A DNA stretch of 48,016 nt from an uncultured Clostridium sp. (GTDB lineage Bacteria > Bacillota > Clostridia > Lachnospirales > Lachnospiraceae). The position numbers and the translations under genes were made by a program. Below are positions 7,230 to 16,027 of the stretch, in pieces. Under the pieces are notes generated by a model that ran no database searches, was not told the DNA's origin, and was given only the letters and a program-made list of their open reading frames with translations. Every line of letters begins with the position of its first letter. Position 1 is the stretch's first letter. The DNA lies in assembly GCA_947178475.1 (NCBI GenBank), contig CAMWYM010000011.1, positions 1 to 48,016 on the forward strand. The letters run 5' to 3'.

Positions 7230-9145
7230 TCTTCCACTTCCCCATCCTGTTGCTCTGATGTATCGACCGTGTTAGCCTCTTCTTCCGAACCACTCTCAAC
7301 CGCTGCAGTGCTATCCTGTCCATCGGGATTCCCGCTGTTTGAAGTCTTTGGTACAAATGCGCTAATATCTGTAATCGGATGCTGGCTTACATATTCCCCG
7401 AGAACCTGCACATATTCATAATTGGATAATGCGTTAATTTCTATTGCCTGTTCAACCGTAATGCCATACTGCACCGCCAAAATATTCTGAATCTGGCTAA
7501 AGGAGTAATCCAAGTCTTCGGAAATTCCCAACTCCACTGCCTCGTCATAATGTTCGTAGTACTTGCTCACCCCGCGAAGTAAGGAATCCAATGCTTTTTC
7601 CTGAAAGCCCAGCTGTATGTTATGCTGAAACGCTTCATAAAGCCGTTCGACATACATCACTGTGTAAATGCGATCCTTTAGGTCCTTGTCGTCCTCTTTA
7701 ACCTCTACACCCTTGATCTCATCATACGCTCTGTGATATCTACGGTTTGCAAAGTAATCCGTTGCCTTTTTTATCGCCTGAGTGTAATCAAAATTATTCA
7801 GTCCCAGATAATAAAGCACAATGCCGCCGATAAAAATACTGAAAATAAAAATCGTCATCGGGCGGTTCAACTGTTTTTCCGGCTCAGCATTCGCCTCTTC
7901 CTCTGCTTTGCGCTCCGCCTTTTTCTGAGCCTTCACTCTCTGCTTCTCTTCATTTTCTTTTTGCTTTTTGTTGTTCTTCAGACTCTTCTCTGCCTTTGCT
8001 GCCTCTTTCTTCTCCTGCTTTGCCTGTTTAGCCGCCTCTTTCTTTGCTCTTTTCGCCTCTTTCTTTGCATCGATTGCAGCTAACTCCTCCTCTGATAAGA
8101 TATCATCTTCATCCGGGTCACCAAAGAGAATCTGCATAAAGGTCTTTTTTCCATTGCTGGATTCTGTCTCCGGCTGTTCTGAGCTATCATCCAATTCTAC
8201 AGCCTCCGACCCAATTCCTTCCGGGTCAGCTTCCACATCCCCCTCGGAATCATCCATATCCAATAAGGAAAACAAATCATCCATAGGGTCTCCCTCAGCA
8301 GACTCCTCAGCAGAATTCTCTGCTGTATCCGTTTCCATAGCTGATAAAGCATCCTGAGAATCCTCCTTGGATGAAGAATCCATACTGTCCTGAGGAACCT
8401 CTTCCGGCTCTTCTCCCAAGCTGTTCAAAAGATTATCTAAGTCCTCCTGACTCAGCATATCCCCATCCATTTCCAAACCATCCTCACTGGTATTCATTTC
8501 TGTTTCCGTATTCTGTTCCTGCTGTCCAATATCCAAAACATCCTCCATGGAATCCTCTTTCTCTGTCGGTTCTTCTAATAAGCTATCCAAAAACTGATCC
8601 GTATCAAAATCATCCTCATTCAGACTGTCATTCAACGGTTCCGATACATTTTCCTGTGCTACGGCATCATTTTCAGCCTCTGGCTGTGTTGATTTCTCCA
8701 CTTCTGCCGCTGCATCCTCTTTTTGTGCCGGAGCCTCCTCCTCAGTACGGAAAGAACCCTCTATTTGCAAATCTCCCTCAAAATCCTTTAGCAAATCTGC
8801 CAAATCATCCGTCTCAATATCCTCATCCAACTTGGTCATATCCAAATCGTCAAAATCAATATCCGAAAAATCCATGTCACCAATATCCAGATCTGCCATA
8901 TTTTCCAGCTTATCCAGCTCGTCCATCTGATCCTCGGAAAAGGTCAAATCATTTTCCAATGCAGTCAAATCTGCATCCCTTTCCAAATCCATATTAAATA
9001 AATCTTCACTGGACATGGCATTTCTTTCCATGTGCTGCTGCCTTTCCCTTGCCATCTGACTGTCTATTTCATCTTCAATTGTACGATCAATCTCCTTATC
9101 CAGCGATACCTCATTTAAAAGATTATCAAGATAATTTTCATCCAT
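7226..9145 (-). CDS. Large acidic single-pass membrane protein, unknown function
   Basis: 639 residues in three parts. Residues 1 to about 345 are extremely acidic and low in complexity, with repeated D/L motifs such as DIDFDDLDM and EEDFLNNL-like segments. A strongly basic alanine/lysine-rich stretch follows (about 355-425), probably a long helix. Then comes one membrane segment (428-449, starting MTIFIFSIFIGG), and about 190 residues of helical, possibly TPR-like sequence ending in an acidic tail. Positive-inside charge puts the acidic region in the cytoplasm. It is the first gene of the operon, with a promoter about 60 bases upstream, and is coupled to hisH by a 4-base overlap. I recognise no family. 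Confidence 0.78.
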   Translation of the reverse strand: MDENYLDNLLNEVSLDKEIDRTIEDEIDSQMARERQQHMERNAMSSEDLFNMDLERDADLTALENDLTFSEDQMDELDKLENMADLDIGDMDFSDIDFDDLDMTKLDEDIETDDLADLLKDFEGDLQIEGSFRTEEEAPAQKEDAAAEVEKSTQPEAENDAVAQENVSEPLNDSLNEDDFDTDQFLDSLLEEPTEKEDSMEDVLDIGQQEQNTETEMNTSEDGLEMDGDMLSQEDLDNLLNSLGEEPEEVPQDSMDSSSKEDSQDALSAMETDTAENSAEESAEGDPMDDLFSLLDMDDSEGDVEADPEGIGSEAVELDDSSEQPETESSNGKKTFMQILFGDPDEDDILSEEELAAIDAKKEAKRAKKEAAKQAKQEKKEAAKAEKSLKNNKKQKENEEKQRVKAQKKAERKAEEEANAEPEKQLNRPMTIFIFSIFIGGIVLYYLGLNNFDYTQAIKKATDYFANRRYHRAYDEIKGVEVKEDDKDLKDRIYTVMYVERLYEAFQHNIQLGFQEKALDSLLRGVSKYYEHYDEAVELGISEDLDYSFSQIQNILAVQYGITVEQAIEINALSNYEYVQVLGEYVSQHPITDISAFVPKTSNSGNPDGQDSTAAVESGSEEEANTVDTSEQQDGEVEE

Positions 9146-9206
9146 AAAGACACCCCGTTCTATCTATATTCATTGTTTTAACAATAAACTGTAAACAAAC
9201 ATTGTT

Positions 9207-9235
9207 ATTTTACCATATCTTTTTCATTTTAACAA
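9207..9235 (-). promoter_or_regulatory. Predicted sigma-A promoter of the his/gerW operon
   Basis: On the minus strand TTGTTA (9230-9235), a 17-base spacer and TAAAAT (9207-9212) form a plausible housekeeping promoter. The initiation region lies about 55 bases before the start codon of the acidic membrane protein. Confidence 0.55.
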
Positions 9236-9243
9236 GGAAAGTC

Positions 9244-9272
9244 TTGCTTTTTAAAAGTATTTATTATATATT
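9244..9272 (+). promoter_or_regulatory. Predicted sigma-A promoter of the DUF6465-type gene
   Basis: TTGCTT (9244-9249), a 17-base spacer and TATATT (9267-9272), about 30 bases before the start codon. It is divergent to the his/gerW operon promoter, with the two -35 elements only 8 bases apart. Confidence 0.55.
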
Positions 9273-9302
9273 ATTATTAAATCCAAGATGGGAGGCAGAA
9301 TT

Positions 9303-9503
9303 ATGAAATCTACATTATACGTTGAGTACCAGGAAAAACAACTGGTAGAAAAGGATTTAATCGCAAAAGCTAAGAAGGTATGGACCGGCAGCGGTAAGAA
9401 GGTATCTGAACTGACCTCTTTACAGCTCTATGTGAAGCCCGAGGAGAATATGGTATATTGTGTTTTCAACGAAGATAATCACGGTGAATTTACATTAGAC
9501 TAA
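9303..9503 (+). CDS. Small DUF6465-type protein
   Basis: 66 residues starting MKSTLYVEYQ. The ATG at 9303 is chosen because GGGAGG lies 6 bases upstream; an ATG at 9288 overlaps that ribosome binding site. The pattern of an N-terminal strand, a basic helix (AKKVWTGSGKK), then LQLYVKPEENMVYCVF resembles the small DUF6465 proteins common in Lachnospiraceae, which I recall only as a family of unknown function. It is monocistronic, with its own promoter and a strong terminator. It is one of only three plus-strand genes in the window. Confidence 0.75.
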   Translation: MKSTLYVEYQEKQLVEKDLIAKAKKVWTGSGKKVSELTSLQLYVKPEENMVYCVFNEDNHGEFTLD

Positions 9504-9522
9504 TCCTCTGCATCCGACATAC

Positions 9523-9557
9523 ATAATAAAAGGACTGTATAACAGTCCTTTTATTAT
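9523..9557 (+). terminator. Perfect 16-bp hairpin terminator
   Basis: A perfect inverted repeat: arms 9523-9538 and 9542-9557, loop ATA. Its outer part is A/T-only, so it gives a U-run in both directions. It can terminate the small plus-strand gene and also sits 43 bases past the cheV stop, so it is probably bidirectional. Confidence 0.88.
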
Positions 9558-9600
9558 GCTTAATTTCTCATTTCTATAGGCAAAATCATCATGAACATCA

Positions 9601-10518
9601 TCACTCTGCAGCTGCTGCGTTGACAATCAGATTGTCAATACTTCTTACCAGCTGCCCAATCTCCGGCTTGGAAATCTGTGCATCTGCTCCCAGACTTTCT
9701 CCCTTTCGCTTCATATCATCATTAATCAGAGAAGAAAATACAAGAATTGGGAGATGCTTTAGTGCCTCATCATTTTTGATTAGACGAATCAGTCGATGCC
9801 CATCCATCTGAGGCATCTCTATATCGGTAATAACACACTTTGCCCCATAGTCCACACCGTTATTTTTCTTAAGCTCCAGCAAATATTCCCAAGCTTCCTG
9901 TCCATTTGAAAAATGGTGCAGATTGATATAGCCTGCATGCGCTAAAGAGTCTGCAATAAGCTTTGTCAGCATTTGTGAATCCTCAGCTAAAATAATCGGA
10001 ATATCGTTGCGTTCCCGCTCACCCAGCAGCTCCAATTCCGAAACCTTCAAACTGGTCTCGGGACAAATCTCCTCAACAATACGTTCAAAATCCAATACAA
10101 TAATCAGATGTTCTGTCTTTTTGATAATTCCAGTAGCAATTCCCACACCCGGTGCATTTACCGTTGCATCCGGCTTTACAATATCCGACCACGAAACACG
10201 ATGGATACCCAGCACCTGCTCAACATCAAAAGCAATATTGAGATTATTAAAATTAGTAATAATCAGCATATCACTTTTTCTGCCGTCCTCTGTAGAAAAT
10301 CCAAGCGTTTTCACCAGATTAATGGCTGTAATAATTGTATCCCTCGGCATAAAAATACCCTCAATACACGGATGAGAATTAGGAACAGGTGTAATATCTG
10401 TCATCGGAAGGATTTCTCTTACTTTTGCCACATTTATACCATAGTGATTACCGGCCACCGTAAATTCCAACACCTCTAATTCGTTTGTTCCACTTTCCAA
10501 TAAAATATTGGTATCCAT
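9601..10518 (-). CDS. cheV: Chemotaxis coupling protein CheV
   Basis: 305 residues: an N-terminal CheW domain (about 12-158) followed by a response-regulator receiver domain (about 174-300). CheV couples receptors to CheA and is modulated by phosphorylation, for example in adaptation. The receiver keeps the acidic pair at ED179-180, the phospho-acceptor D232 in ITDIEMPQMDG, and a conserved lysine in SKPEI. The rest of the chemotaxis operon is absent from the window, which is common for cheV. A lipoprotein gene lies 17 bases upstream and probably shares the transcript. Its presence suggests a motile lineage. Confidence 0.93.
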   Translation of the reverse strand: MDTNILLESGTNELEVLEFTVAGNHYGINVAKVREILPMTDITPVPNSHPCIEGIFMPRDTIITAINLVKTLGFSTEDGRKSDMLIITNFNNLNIAFDVEQVLGIHRVSWSDIVKPDATVNAPGVGIATGIIKKTEHLIIVLDFERIVEEICPETSLKVSELELLGERERNDIPIILAEDSQMLTKLIADSLAHAGYINLHHFSNGQEAWEYLLELKKNNGVDYGAKCVITDIEMPQMDGHRLIRLIKNDEALKHLPILVFSSLINDDMKRKGESLGADAQISKPEIGQLVRSIDNLIVNAAAAE

Positions 10519-10535
10519 ACCATTAAACCCCCCTG

Positions 10536-11294
10536 TTATAAGATTTTGATTGCATTTTCTATGTTGTTATATTGAATATATAGATCAATTGTCTCCAACT
10601 GTTCCTTTACACTGTCTGATATCTGAAAGACCAAAACAGCCTCCTGCTCCTGCCCGTTATCCACTGAAGTTGTCAGCGTCCCTAAATCATCCGGCAAAAT
10701 GGTAAGCATCGGTACAGCCGCCTTTGTCCCATTACACACGATGCGATATTCCAATTCCTTGTCCGCCAATGAAACATCAACCACTCCTTCTTCTTTACCG
10801 GTCACCTTAAATCGAAGCACCAATAGCTTATATCCTTCAGATGCCTGCACATTCACAAGCTGCTCCAGCTCTCCACCATCCGGATAATAGTCAGTAATAA
10901 CATAGCTGTCATAAGTAATCGTCACCCCGTCCACACCGGCTATCTTAGCCACATCTGACTCCTGACCGGCACCTGCTAACTCCTCCGGGGATGTATTGTC
11001 ACTATTGATTCCCCCGCTGATATCCATACCTTGTCTTGGCTCTTCCGTAACAGCTTCCGTTGTGCTCTCCTCTGTAGCTACCTGTTCCTCAACCTCCGAG
11101 GTCATCTCCAAAGCCTCTTTCTCTCCCTCGTCAATACGGTCCACATACTTAAGGTCATATTTCAACAGGAGCCCGGCAGAATACTCTGCAATTAATTGTG
11201 TCTCTTCCTCCGTCAAATCCGTTACTTTACCACACCCTGTGAATACAAAAGCACTGAGCCCCAACAGAGTAAGCACTAATATCCTCTTTAACAT
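10536..11294 (-). CDS. Predicted lipoprotein of unknown function
   Basis: 252 residues. A classic lipoprotein signal (MLKRILVLTLLGLSAF) ends in lipobox FTGC, so the protein is exported and anchored. A Glu/Thr-rich linker (about 60-95) leads to a C-terminal beta-rich domain with YKLLVLRFKVTGKE, similar in feel to DUF4352/DUF5067-type extracellular domains but not identified. GAGGGACAAGT precedes the ATG, and a strong promoter lies about 40 bases upstream. cheV follows 17 bases after its stop, so the two are probably co-transcribed. There is no evidence that it takes part in chemotaxis. Confidence 0.75.
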   Translation of the reverse strand: MLKRILVLTLLGLSAFVFTGCGKVTDLTEEETQLIAEYSAGLLLKYDLKYVDRIDEGEKEALEMTSEVEEQVATEESTTEAVTEEPRQGMDISGGINSDNTSPEELAGAGQESDVAKIAGVDGVTITYDSYVITDYYPDGGELEQLVNVQASEGYKLLVLRFKVTGKEEGVVDVSLADKELEYRIVCNGTKAAVPMLTILPDDLGTLTTSVDNGQEQEAVLVFQISDSVKEQLETIDLYIQYNNIENAIKIL

Positions 11295-11331
11295 ACTTGT
11301 CCCTCAATTCATATGTAATTATATACGAATC

Positions 11332-11360
11332 ATTGTACCATAAAATGCGAGTTTCAGCAA
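11332..11360 (-). promoter_or_regulatory. Predicted promoter of the lipoprotein-cheV unit
   Basis: Minus strand TTGCTG (11355-11360), a 17-base spacer ending TGG, then TACAAT (11332-11337). The TGn extension upstream of the -10 strengthens the call. Confidence 0.65.
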
Positions 11361-11391
11361 GAACGTTTTCATTGTCATTCCAATATCATTC

Positions 11392-12906
11392 CTATAGCTC
11401 TCTCCGATGCTTTGCCGCCATCTCTAATTCAAAATAAAATACGACACCATCTTCTTTATTGTAAGCACCATACGCTCTACCGTGAAGCTTCATCGTTGCT
11501 GCCACAATAGACAGACCAATTCCGCTGCCGCCGTATTCTCTGGTCCTTGCCTTATCTACTTTGTAAAATTTAATCCAAATTTTTTCCAATTCCTCCTCCG
11601 GGATCTGCTCTCCCTCATTAAAGACAGACACCCTGAGCAGATCCCCCTTCTCCTCCAAGGAGACGGAAACCCTTCCTCCCTCATCAGCATAATGGATAGC
11701 ATTGGTCAGATAATTGCTGTACACCTCCTCAATGAGAAACTCATCTGCCCAGACATACTGCGGTGAAGCATAGCTAAACTGTAACTCCACTCCTCTTTGC
11801 TGCAACAAAATCTCTGAGGACAGATTAATGTTTTTCATCAATTCCACAATATCAAAGCGTTCAAAATCCACCTTATCCGTTCCAAATTCCAGTTCATTTA
11901 ATGCCAGCAGCCTCTTTACCATGGCATTCATCCGATCTGCCTCGTCCATAATCACCTCACAGTAGAACTCACGATTCTCCGGGTCATCTGAAATATTTTC
12001 CTTCAGGCCTTCCGCATATCCCTGAATCAACGCAATCGGCGTTTTTAGTTCATGGGAGACATGGGACAGAAATTCCTTTCGCATCTCATCAATCTGTGTT
12101 TTCTCCTCAATATCCTTTGTGAGCTTTGCGTTTGCTGTCTTCAATTCAGAGATTGTGGTCTCCAATTCCCGAGACATGGAATTGATACTGCTCCCCAACT
12201 CACCAATCTCATCTCTGGTGTGATATCTTACCCGGGCATCAAAATCCAACTGCGACATTCTTTTTGCAGCCAGCGCCATCTCGTGAATCGGTCTTACATA
12301 GGCACTGCTGATAAAAAACATCGCCACGCATCCCACAACAATTGCCAGTATTCCTACATAGAAATACAAATGTAAAGTAGCGTCTACACTCTCGTTAAAT
12401 CTGGTGGCAGAAGAGCGCAGTGCAATCAGACTTTTGTCGTCCAGCACCCCCACCAAATCATAAAAGGCCGCATCCATTTTGTCATCATAGTTCTGGTGAA
12501 AAATGTAATATCCCCCATTGGTATTTGACAAAATACTCCCCAAATCCTCCTCATCAGTTCCTTGCAGCAGGCTGGCAATAGCCTGCATACTGGTGTACAT
12601 TTTACTCTTCTCGTTCGTATTGCTGTAAATTGTCCCATCCTGCCGCAGTACAAGCATATTCATCTCTCCGTTGGCCGCCAGCCTGGCTAATTGCTCCTTA
12701 ATCTCCTCATCAGACAATTCTTCACCGGCAAACACCCTGTTGATATCCTGATAGGTTTTAATCATATGTCCCTTTAAGTTACTCAGAAAATATGTCTTTA
12801 CGCACAGCTGAGTGACCCCCAGCGACACAAACACCGTCAGTGTCATCATAATCATCAAAATCATTGTCAGCTTAAATCGCAACGAATGCTTAAATCGTCC
12901 AAACAT
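11392..12906 (-). CDS. HAMP-domain sensor histidine kinase
   Basis: 504 residues. There are two membrane segments (about 13-34 and 185-205) flanking an extracellular sensor of about 150 residues. A HAMP domain and a short coiled coil follow. The HisKA dimerisation domain has phospho-acceptor H285 in SHVSHELKTP. The HATPase domain has an N-box around SNYLTNAIHYA and a G-box YGGSGIGLSIV. It starts one base after the response-regulator stop, so they form one two-component system. The overall layout resembles VanS/PhoR-type kinases. The signal sensed is not visible. The nearby surface-modification genes make an envelope signal plausible, but that is only a guess. Confidence 0.93.
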   Translation of the reverse strand: MFGRFKHSLRFKLTMILMIMMTLTVFVSLGVTQLCVKTYFLSNLKGHMIKTYQDINRVFAGEELSDEEIKEQLARLAANGEMNMLVLRQDGTIYSNTNEKSKMYTSMQAIASLLQGTDEEDLGSILSNTNGGYYIFHQNYDDKMDAAFYDLVGVLDDKSLIALRSSATRFNESVDATLHLYFYVGILAIVVGCVAMFFISSAYVRPIHEMALAAKRMSQLDFDARVRYHTRDEIGELGSSINSMSRELETTISELKTANAKLTKDIEEKTQIDEMRKEFLSHVSHELKTPIALIQGYAEGLKENISDDPENREFYCEVIMDEADRMNAMVKRLLALNELEFGTDKVDFERFDIVELMKNINLSSEILLQQRGVELQFSYASPQYVWADEFLIEEVYSNYLTNAIHYADEGGRVSVSLEEKGDLLRVSVFNEGEQIPEEELEKIWIKFYKVDKARTREYGGSGIGLSIVAATMKLHGRAYGAYNKEDGVVFYFELEMAAKHRREL

Positions 12907-12907
12907 C

Positions 12908-13591
12908 TTATTCCTCTTCTACACTAAATTTATATCCCATACCCCATATTGTCTTAATATAGTTCCCGCACTCACCCAGCTTGTTTCTCAGCTTTTTAAC
13001 ATGGGTATCAATGGTTCTTGCATCTCCAAAATAATCATAATTCCATACATTATTGAGAATTTTCTCTCTGGACAATGCCACTCCCTGATTCACCACAAAG
13101 TAGTTCAGCAGTTCAAATTCCTTATAACTTAACTCCACACCTCTGTTTTTCACCTTAACAGTATGTGCAGAAATATCTAACTCAATATCCCCGGCATTCA
13201 AAATCTCCTCCTGGGCATTTCCTGACGTTCTGCGCAAAATTGCCTCCACCCTCGCCACAAGTATCTTGGGACTGAATGGCTTTGAAATGTATTCGTCCAC
13301 ACCCAGTTCAAATCCCAGCAGCTCATCCCGCTCGTCAGCTTTAGCGGTCAGCATAATAATCGGTACATCAGACAACGCACGAATTTCCTTACAGGTTTGC
13401 CATCCATCCATTTTGGGCATCATGACATCTAATATGATAAGAGCGATATCTCTGTGCTCAAAAAAAATATCTACTGCCTCTTCCCCATTTGCCGCCTCCA
13501 GCACTACATAGTCCTTTCTGCTTAAAAAGTCTCTCACCAATTTACGCATACGGCTTTCATCATCTACTACTAAAATTTCAATCTGACTCAT
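12908..13591 (-). CDS. OmpR/PhoB family response regulator
   Basis: About 227 residues. The receiver domain has acidic residues D10-D11, phospho-acceptor D55 in ILDVMMPKMDG, T in MLTAK and K in SKPFSP. A winged-helix DNA-binding domain follows, with ELLNYFVVNQGVALSRE and RTIDTHVKKLRNKLG. The ATG at 13591 is preceded by GGAGG at 6 bases and is preferred over upstream in-frame codons that fall inside a hairpin leader. It is co-transcribed with the kinase that follows. A predicted -10 and an attenuator-like stem-loop lie directly upstream. Confidence 0.93.
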   Translation of the reverse strand: MSQIEILVVDDESRMRKLVRDFLSRKDYVVLEAANGEEAVDIFFEHRDIALIILDVMMPKMDGWQTCKEIRALSDVPIIMLTAKADERDELLGFELGVDEYISKPFSPKILVARVEAILRRTSGNAQEEILNAGDIELDISAHTVKVKNRGVELSYKEFELLNYFVVNQGVALSREKILNNVWNYDYFGDARTIDTHVKKLRNKLGECGNYIKTIWGMGYKFSVEEE

Positions 13592-13614
13592 TGTGAACCT
13601 CCTTACAGTCAAAA

Positions 13615-13680
13615 AAGAGACAGGTAACACTCTGTCTCTCCCTGCTCTGCTCAAATAGCATTACCCTGTCTCTTATTATA
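13615..13680 (-). promoter_or_regulatory. Attenuator-like leader before the response regulator
   Basis: On the minus strand a TATAAT (13675-13680) is followed at once by two copies of AGAGACAG that can each pair with one CTGTCTCT. Hairpin A pairs 13632-13639 with 13616-13623. Hairpin B pairs 13661-13674 with 13615-13627, with one bulge. Both end in a run of T just before the GGAGG of the regulator gene, so either can look like an intrinsic terminator. No good -35 was found at 17 bases from the -10. It could also simply terminate the upstream membrane-protein transcript. Confidence 0.55.
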
Positions 13681-13773
13681 CATTCATTTTATGACCGAAA
13701 AGTGAACAACAAAACATCAATTTATCAGTCTGTCCCTGCAAAACTGCTCTTCAATCAGAATGCTTGGGTAGCG

Positions 13774-14322
13774 CTATTTCTGTATTCCCAGCTCTGCTTC
13801 TTTTTCCTGTACTGCCTTTTCCCGCTGTTCAAGTTCCTGCTGCCAGACCTCATATTTATTGATAATCTTATTCTCTGTATTGATATACCCAACATTCGGG
13901 TTAATTGCCGCAATAACAAACATGGCAACCACCATAAAAATTAATGCCGTAATTACAATTGTCATACGCTTCTTTATCAGCATAAGCTGTTGAACTTTGG
14001 ACTCCAGAACTCCCTGGTTAATTTCACTGACCGTATCATATTCCATCCGTTTCGGAAGCGCGACCCTGGGCAGCTTTTGTTCATCATACCCCAATTCATC
14101 TGTCAAAAGCCTCCGCAGCTCGTACAAATAGCTAAAACCCACCACTGTCTTAAACATATTCCGCTCTAGCAGCTTAACATAAAGCTCATACATTGCCTCC
14201 CCATCAGAATCAGCGGTCTGCGTCCTGATTACCTCTATATTTTTTTGTTCCTTTATAGCTATCTGTGCCTCCTTGTAACTCGGAAACACAAATCCATCTA
14301 CTACCAGCGTATCCTGTTCCAT
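13774..14322 (-). CDS. Single-pass membrane protein of unknown function
   Basis: About 182 residues starting MEQDTLVVDGF. The ATG at 14322 is chosen because AGGTGGTG lies about 8 bases upstream; a TTG 21 bases further upstream is the only extension. The N-terminal 120 residues are soluble and mixed, with LVVDGFVFPSYKEAQIAIKE. One membrane segment follows (about 125-148, TIVITALIFMVVAMFVIAA), then a short coiled coil (EQREKAVQEKEAELG) presumably outside. It is not a family I recognise. It follows the DUF551 gene by 44 bases and lies upstream of the two-component system. Confidence 0.72.
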   Translation of the reverse strand: MEQDTLVVDGFVFPSYKEAQIAIKEQKNIEVIRTQTADSDGEAMYELYVKLLERNMFKTVVGFSYLYELRRLLTDELGYDEQKLPRVALPKRMEYDTVSEINQGVLESKVQQLMLIKKRMTIVITALIFMVVAMFVIAAINPNVGYINTENKIINKYEVWQQELEQREKAVQEKEAELGIQK

Positions 14323-14366
14323 CACATCAACACCACCTACCAAAAATCTTCTTTATTCCAAATTTT

Positions 14367-14588
14367 CTATTGTGGAACATCTCCCCTGTAGGGTTCCGGC
14401 AACGGCATCCATGCGATAACACTCCTATCCTTACTCTGTCTTCCCCGCAGCTCTGTCACAAAGCCATGCAGGCGGAAGCTATAGCTCCGTATAAAGGTAC
14501 TGGTTGAATTACTACATATAAACACATTATTTTTTCTGATTTCCTCAACACTCGGTTCTCTCTCAGTACATAAAATCCATTGATTCAC
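14367..14588 (-). CDS. DUF551-type small protein (phage-associated family)
   Basis: 73 residues starting at a GTG codon at 14588, with AAGGAGGGG 6 bases upstream. Longer in-frame starts lack such a site. The N-terminus NQWILCTEREPS and the C-terminal WMPLPEPYRGD are the hallmarks of DUF551, a short family mostly seen in phages and prophages and of unknown function. No other phage gene is nearby, so this is a stray copy between glyA and a membrane-protein gene. Confidence 0.78.
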   Translation of the reverse strand: MNQWILCTEREPSVEEIRKNNVFICSNSTSTFIRSYSFRLHGFVTELRGRQSKDRSVIAWMPLPEPYRGDVPQ

Positions 14589-14691
14589 TGTTTTCCCCTC
14601 CTTCAACATTATACATATCCTTACAGGAAATTCTGTACTTACCAGCCAGAATCTCCTGTAAAGCTTCACTTAGGTAAACTTCTGATATTCA

Positions 14692-15927
14692 TTATGCGTA
14701 AAGCGGGTACTTGCCGGTAATGGTTTTAACCAGCTCCATCGCTTTTGCCTCATCCTTATCGATGACTGCAGCCTTAATGGCATCTGCAATCATTACCATA
14801 TCCTCCTCATTCGCACCACGGGTTGTGATCGCCGGTGTTCCGAGACGAATACCACTGGTTACAAACGGTGACTTCGGGTCATTCGGAACGGTATTCTTAT
14901 TGGCGGTAATATGAACGCTGTCAAGAAGCTTCTCCACTTCCTTACCGGTCAGATCAAGATTCTGTAAATCCACCAGCATCAAATGATTATCTGTACCTCC
15001 CGAGACAATATTAAAGCCTCTGTCCATCAGAGAAGCAGCCAGCTTAGATGCGTTAGCCACCACCTGCTTCTGATAGGTCTTATATTCATCAGACAATGCT
15101 TCTTTCAGGCAGACAGCCTTAGCAGCAATCACATGCATCAGCGGACCTCCCTGAATTCCCGGAAAGACTGCCTTGTTAAAGTTATATTTATCATTTACCT
15201 CATTGCTGGATAAAATCATGCCGCCTCTCGGTCCTCTTAATGTTTTGTGGGTTGTCGTTGTCGTAACATGTGCATAAGGAATCGGACTCATATGCAAGCC
15301 CGCTGCCACTAATCCGGCGATATGTGCCATATCCACCATCAACACAGCTCCCACCTCATCAGCAATCTCACGAAAACGTTTAAAATCTATTGCTCTGGCA
15401 TAGGCTGATGCCCCAGCCACAATCAGCTTTGGCTGACACTCCTTGGCAATCTTAAGCACCTCATCATAATCAATCACTCCGTTGTCATTCACTCCATAAG
15501 GTACTACGTTAAAATATTTACCGGACATATTAACCGGTGAGCCGTGGGTCAGGTGTCCACCATGGTTCAAATTCATCCCCATAAAGGTATCTCCCGGTTC
15601 CATGATAGCAAAAAAGGCTGCCATATTCGCCTGTGCACCGGAATGAGGCTGAACGTTTGCATATTCACAGCCAAAGAGCTCTTTTGCCCTCTCTCTTGCC
15701 AAGTCCTCTACTACATCAACATACTGGCATCCGCCATAATACCGTTTTCCCGGATACCCCTCTGCATATTTGTTTGTCAGTGGGCTGCCCATAGCTGCCA
15801 TAACCGCCTTGCTGACAATATTCTCTGATGCGATCAACTCAATATTCTCATTCTGTCTGTTTATCTCATCTGTCATTGCTGCTGCCACTTCGGGATCAAA
15901 ATTACTCACTTCATCAAAACTGTACAT
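14692..15927 (-). CDS. glyA: Serine hydroxymethyltransferase
   Basis: 411 residues, the usual bacterial length. It is a PLP enzyme interconverting serine and tetrahydrofolate with glycine and 5,10-methylene-THF, the main one-carbon source. The PLP lysine is K228 in [14 protein letters not shown]. Other fingerprints include [13 protein letters not shown] and [19 protein letters not shown] directly before the ATG is the ribosome binding site. It has its own promoter candidate about 35 bases upstream. No folate or glycine riboswitch is evident in the 100-base leader region. Confidence 0.97.
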   Translation of the reverse strand: MYSFDEVSNFDPEVAAAMTDEINRQNENIELIASENIVSKAVMAAMGSPLTNKYAEGYPGKRYYGGCQYVDVVEDLARERAKELFGCEYANVQPHSGAQANMAAFFAIMEPGDTFMGMNLNHGGHLTHGSPVNMSGKYFNVVPYGVNDNGVIDYDEVLKIAKECQPKLIVAGASAYARAIDFKRFREIADEVGAVLMVDMAHIAGLVAAGLHMSPIPYAHVTTTTTHKTLRGPRGGMILSSNEVNDKYNFNKAVFPGIQGGPLMHVIAAKAVCLKEALSDEYKTYQKQVVANASKLAASLMDRGFNIVSGGTDNHLMLVDLQNLDLTGKEVEKLLDSVHITANKNTVPNDPKSPFVTSGIRLGTPAITTRGANEEDMVMIADAIKAAVIDKDEAKAMELVKTITGKYPLYA

Positions 15928-15962
15928 TTTTACCTCTACACCTCCAAATTATAATTTATACT

Positions 15963-15991
15963 ATTTTACACTTGTTTTATCGATTGTGCAA
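15963..15991 (-). promoter_or_regulatory. Predicted glyA promoter
   Basis: Minus strand TTGCAC (15986-15991), a 17-base spacer and TAAAAT (15963-15968). A TATAAT-like stretch a little nearer to glyA is an alternative -10. Confidence 0.5.
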
Positions 15992-16027
15992 GGTCAGCAT
16001 GAAAATTGAAGATAACTTATTTTTGAT

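Noticed and set aside
8371-8997. Long plus-strand frame of about 200 codons opposite the acidic membrane protein
   Set aside because: It is rich in Pro, His and Tyr because it is the complement of Asp/Glu/Leu repeats; no ribosome binding site or homology.
14589-14669. N-terminal extension of the DUF551 gene to an upstream ATG
   Set aside because: The extension contains the strong AAGGAGGGG site used by the GTG at 14588 and does not match the family.
15928-16027. Folate or glycine riboswitch before glyA
   Set aside because: Only about 100 bases are available and no conserved riboswitch core or long paired structure was seen.
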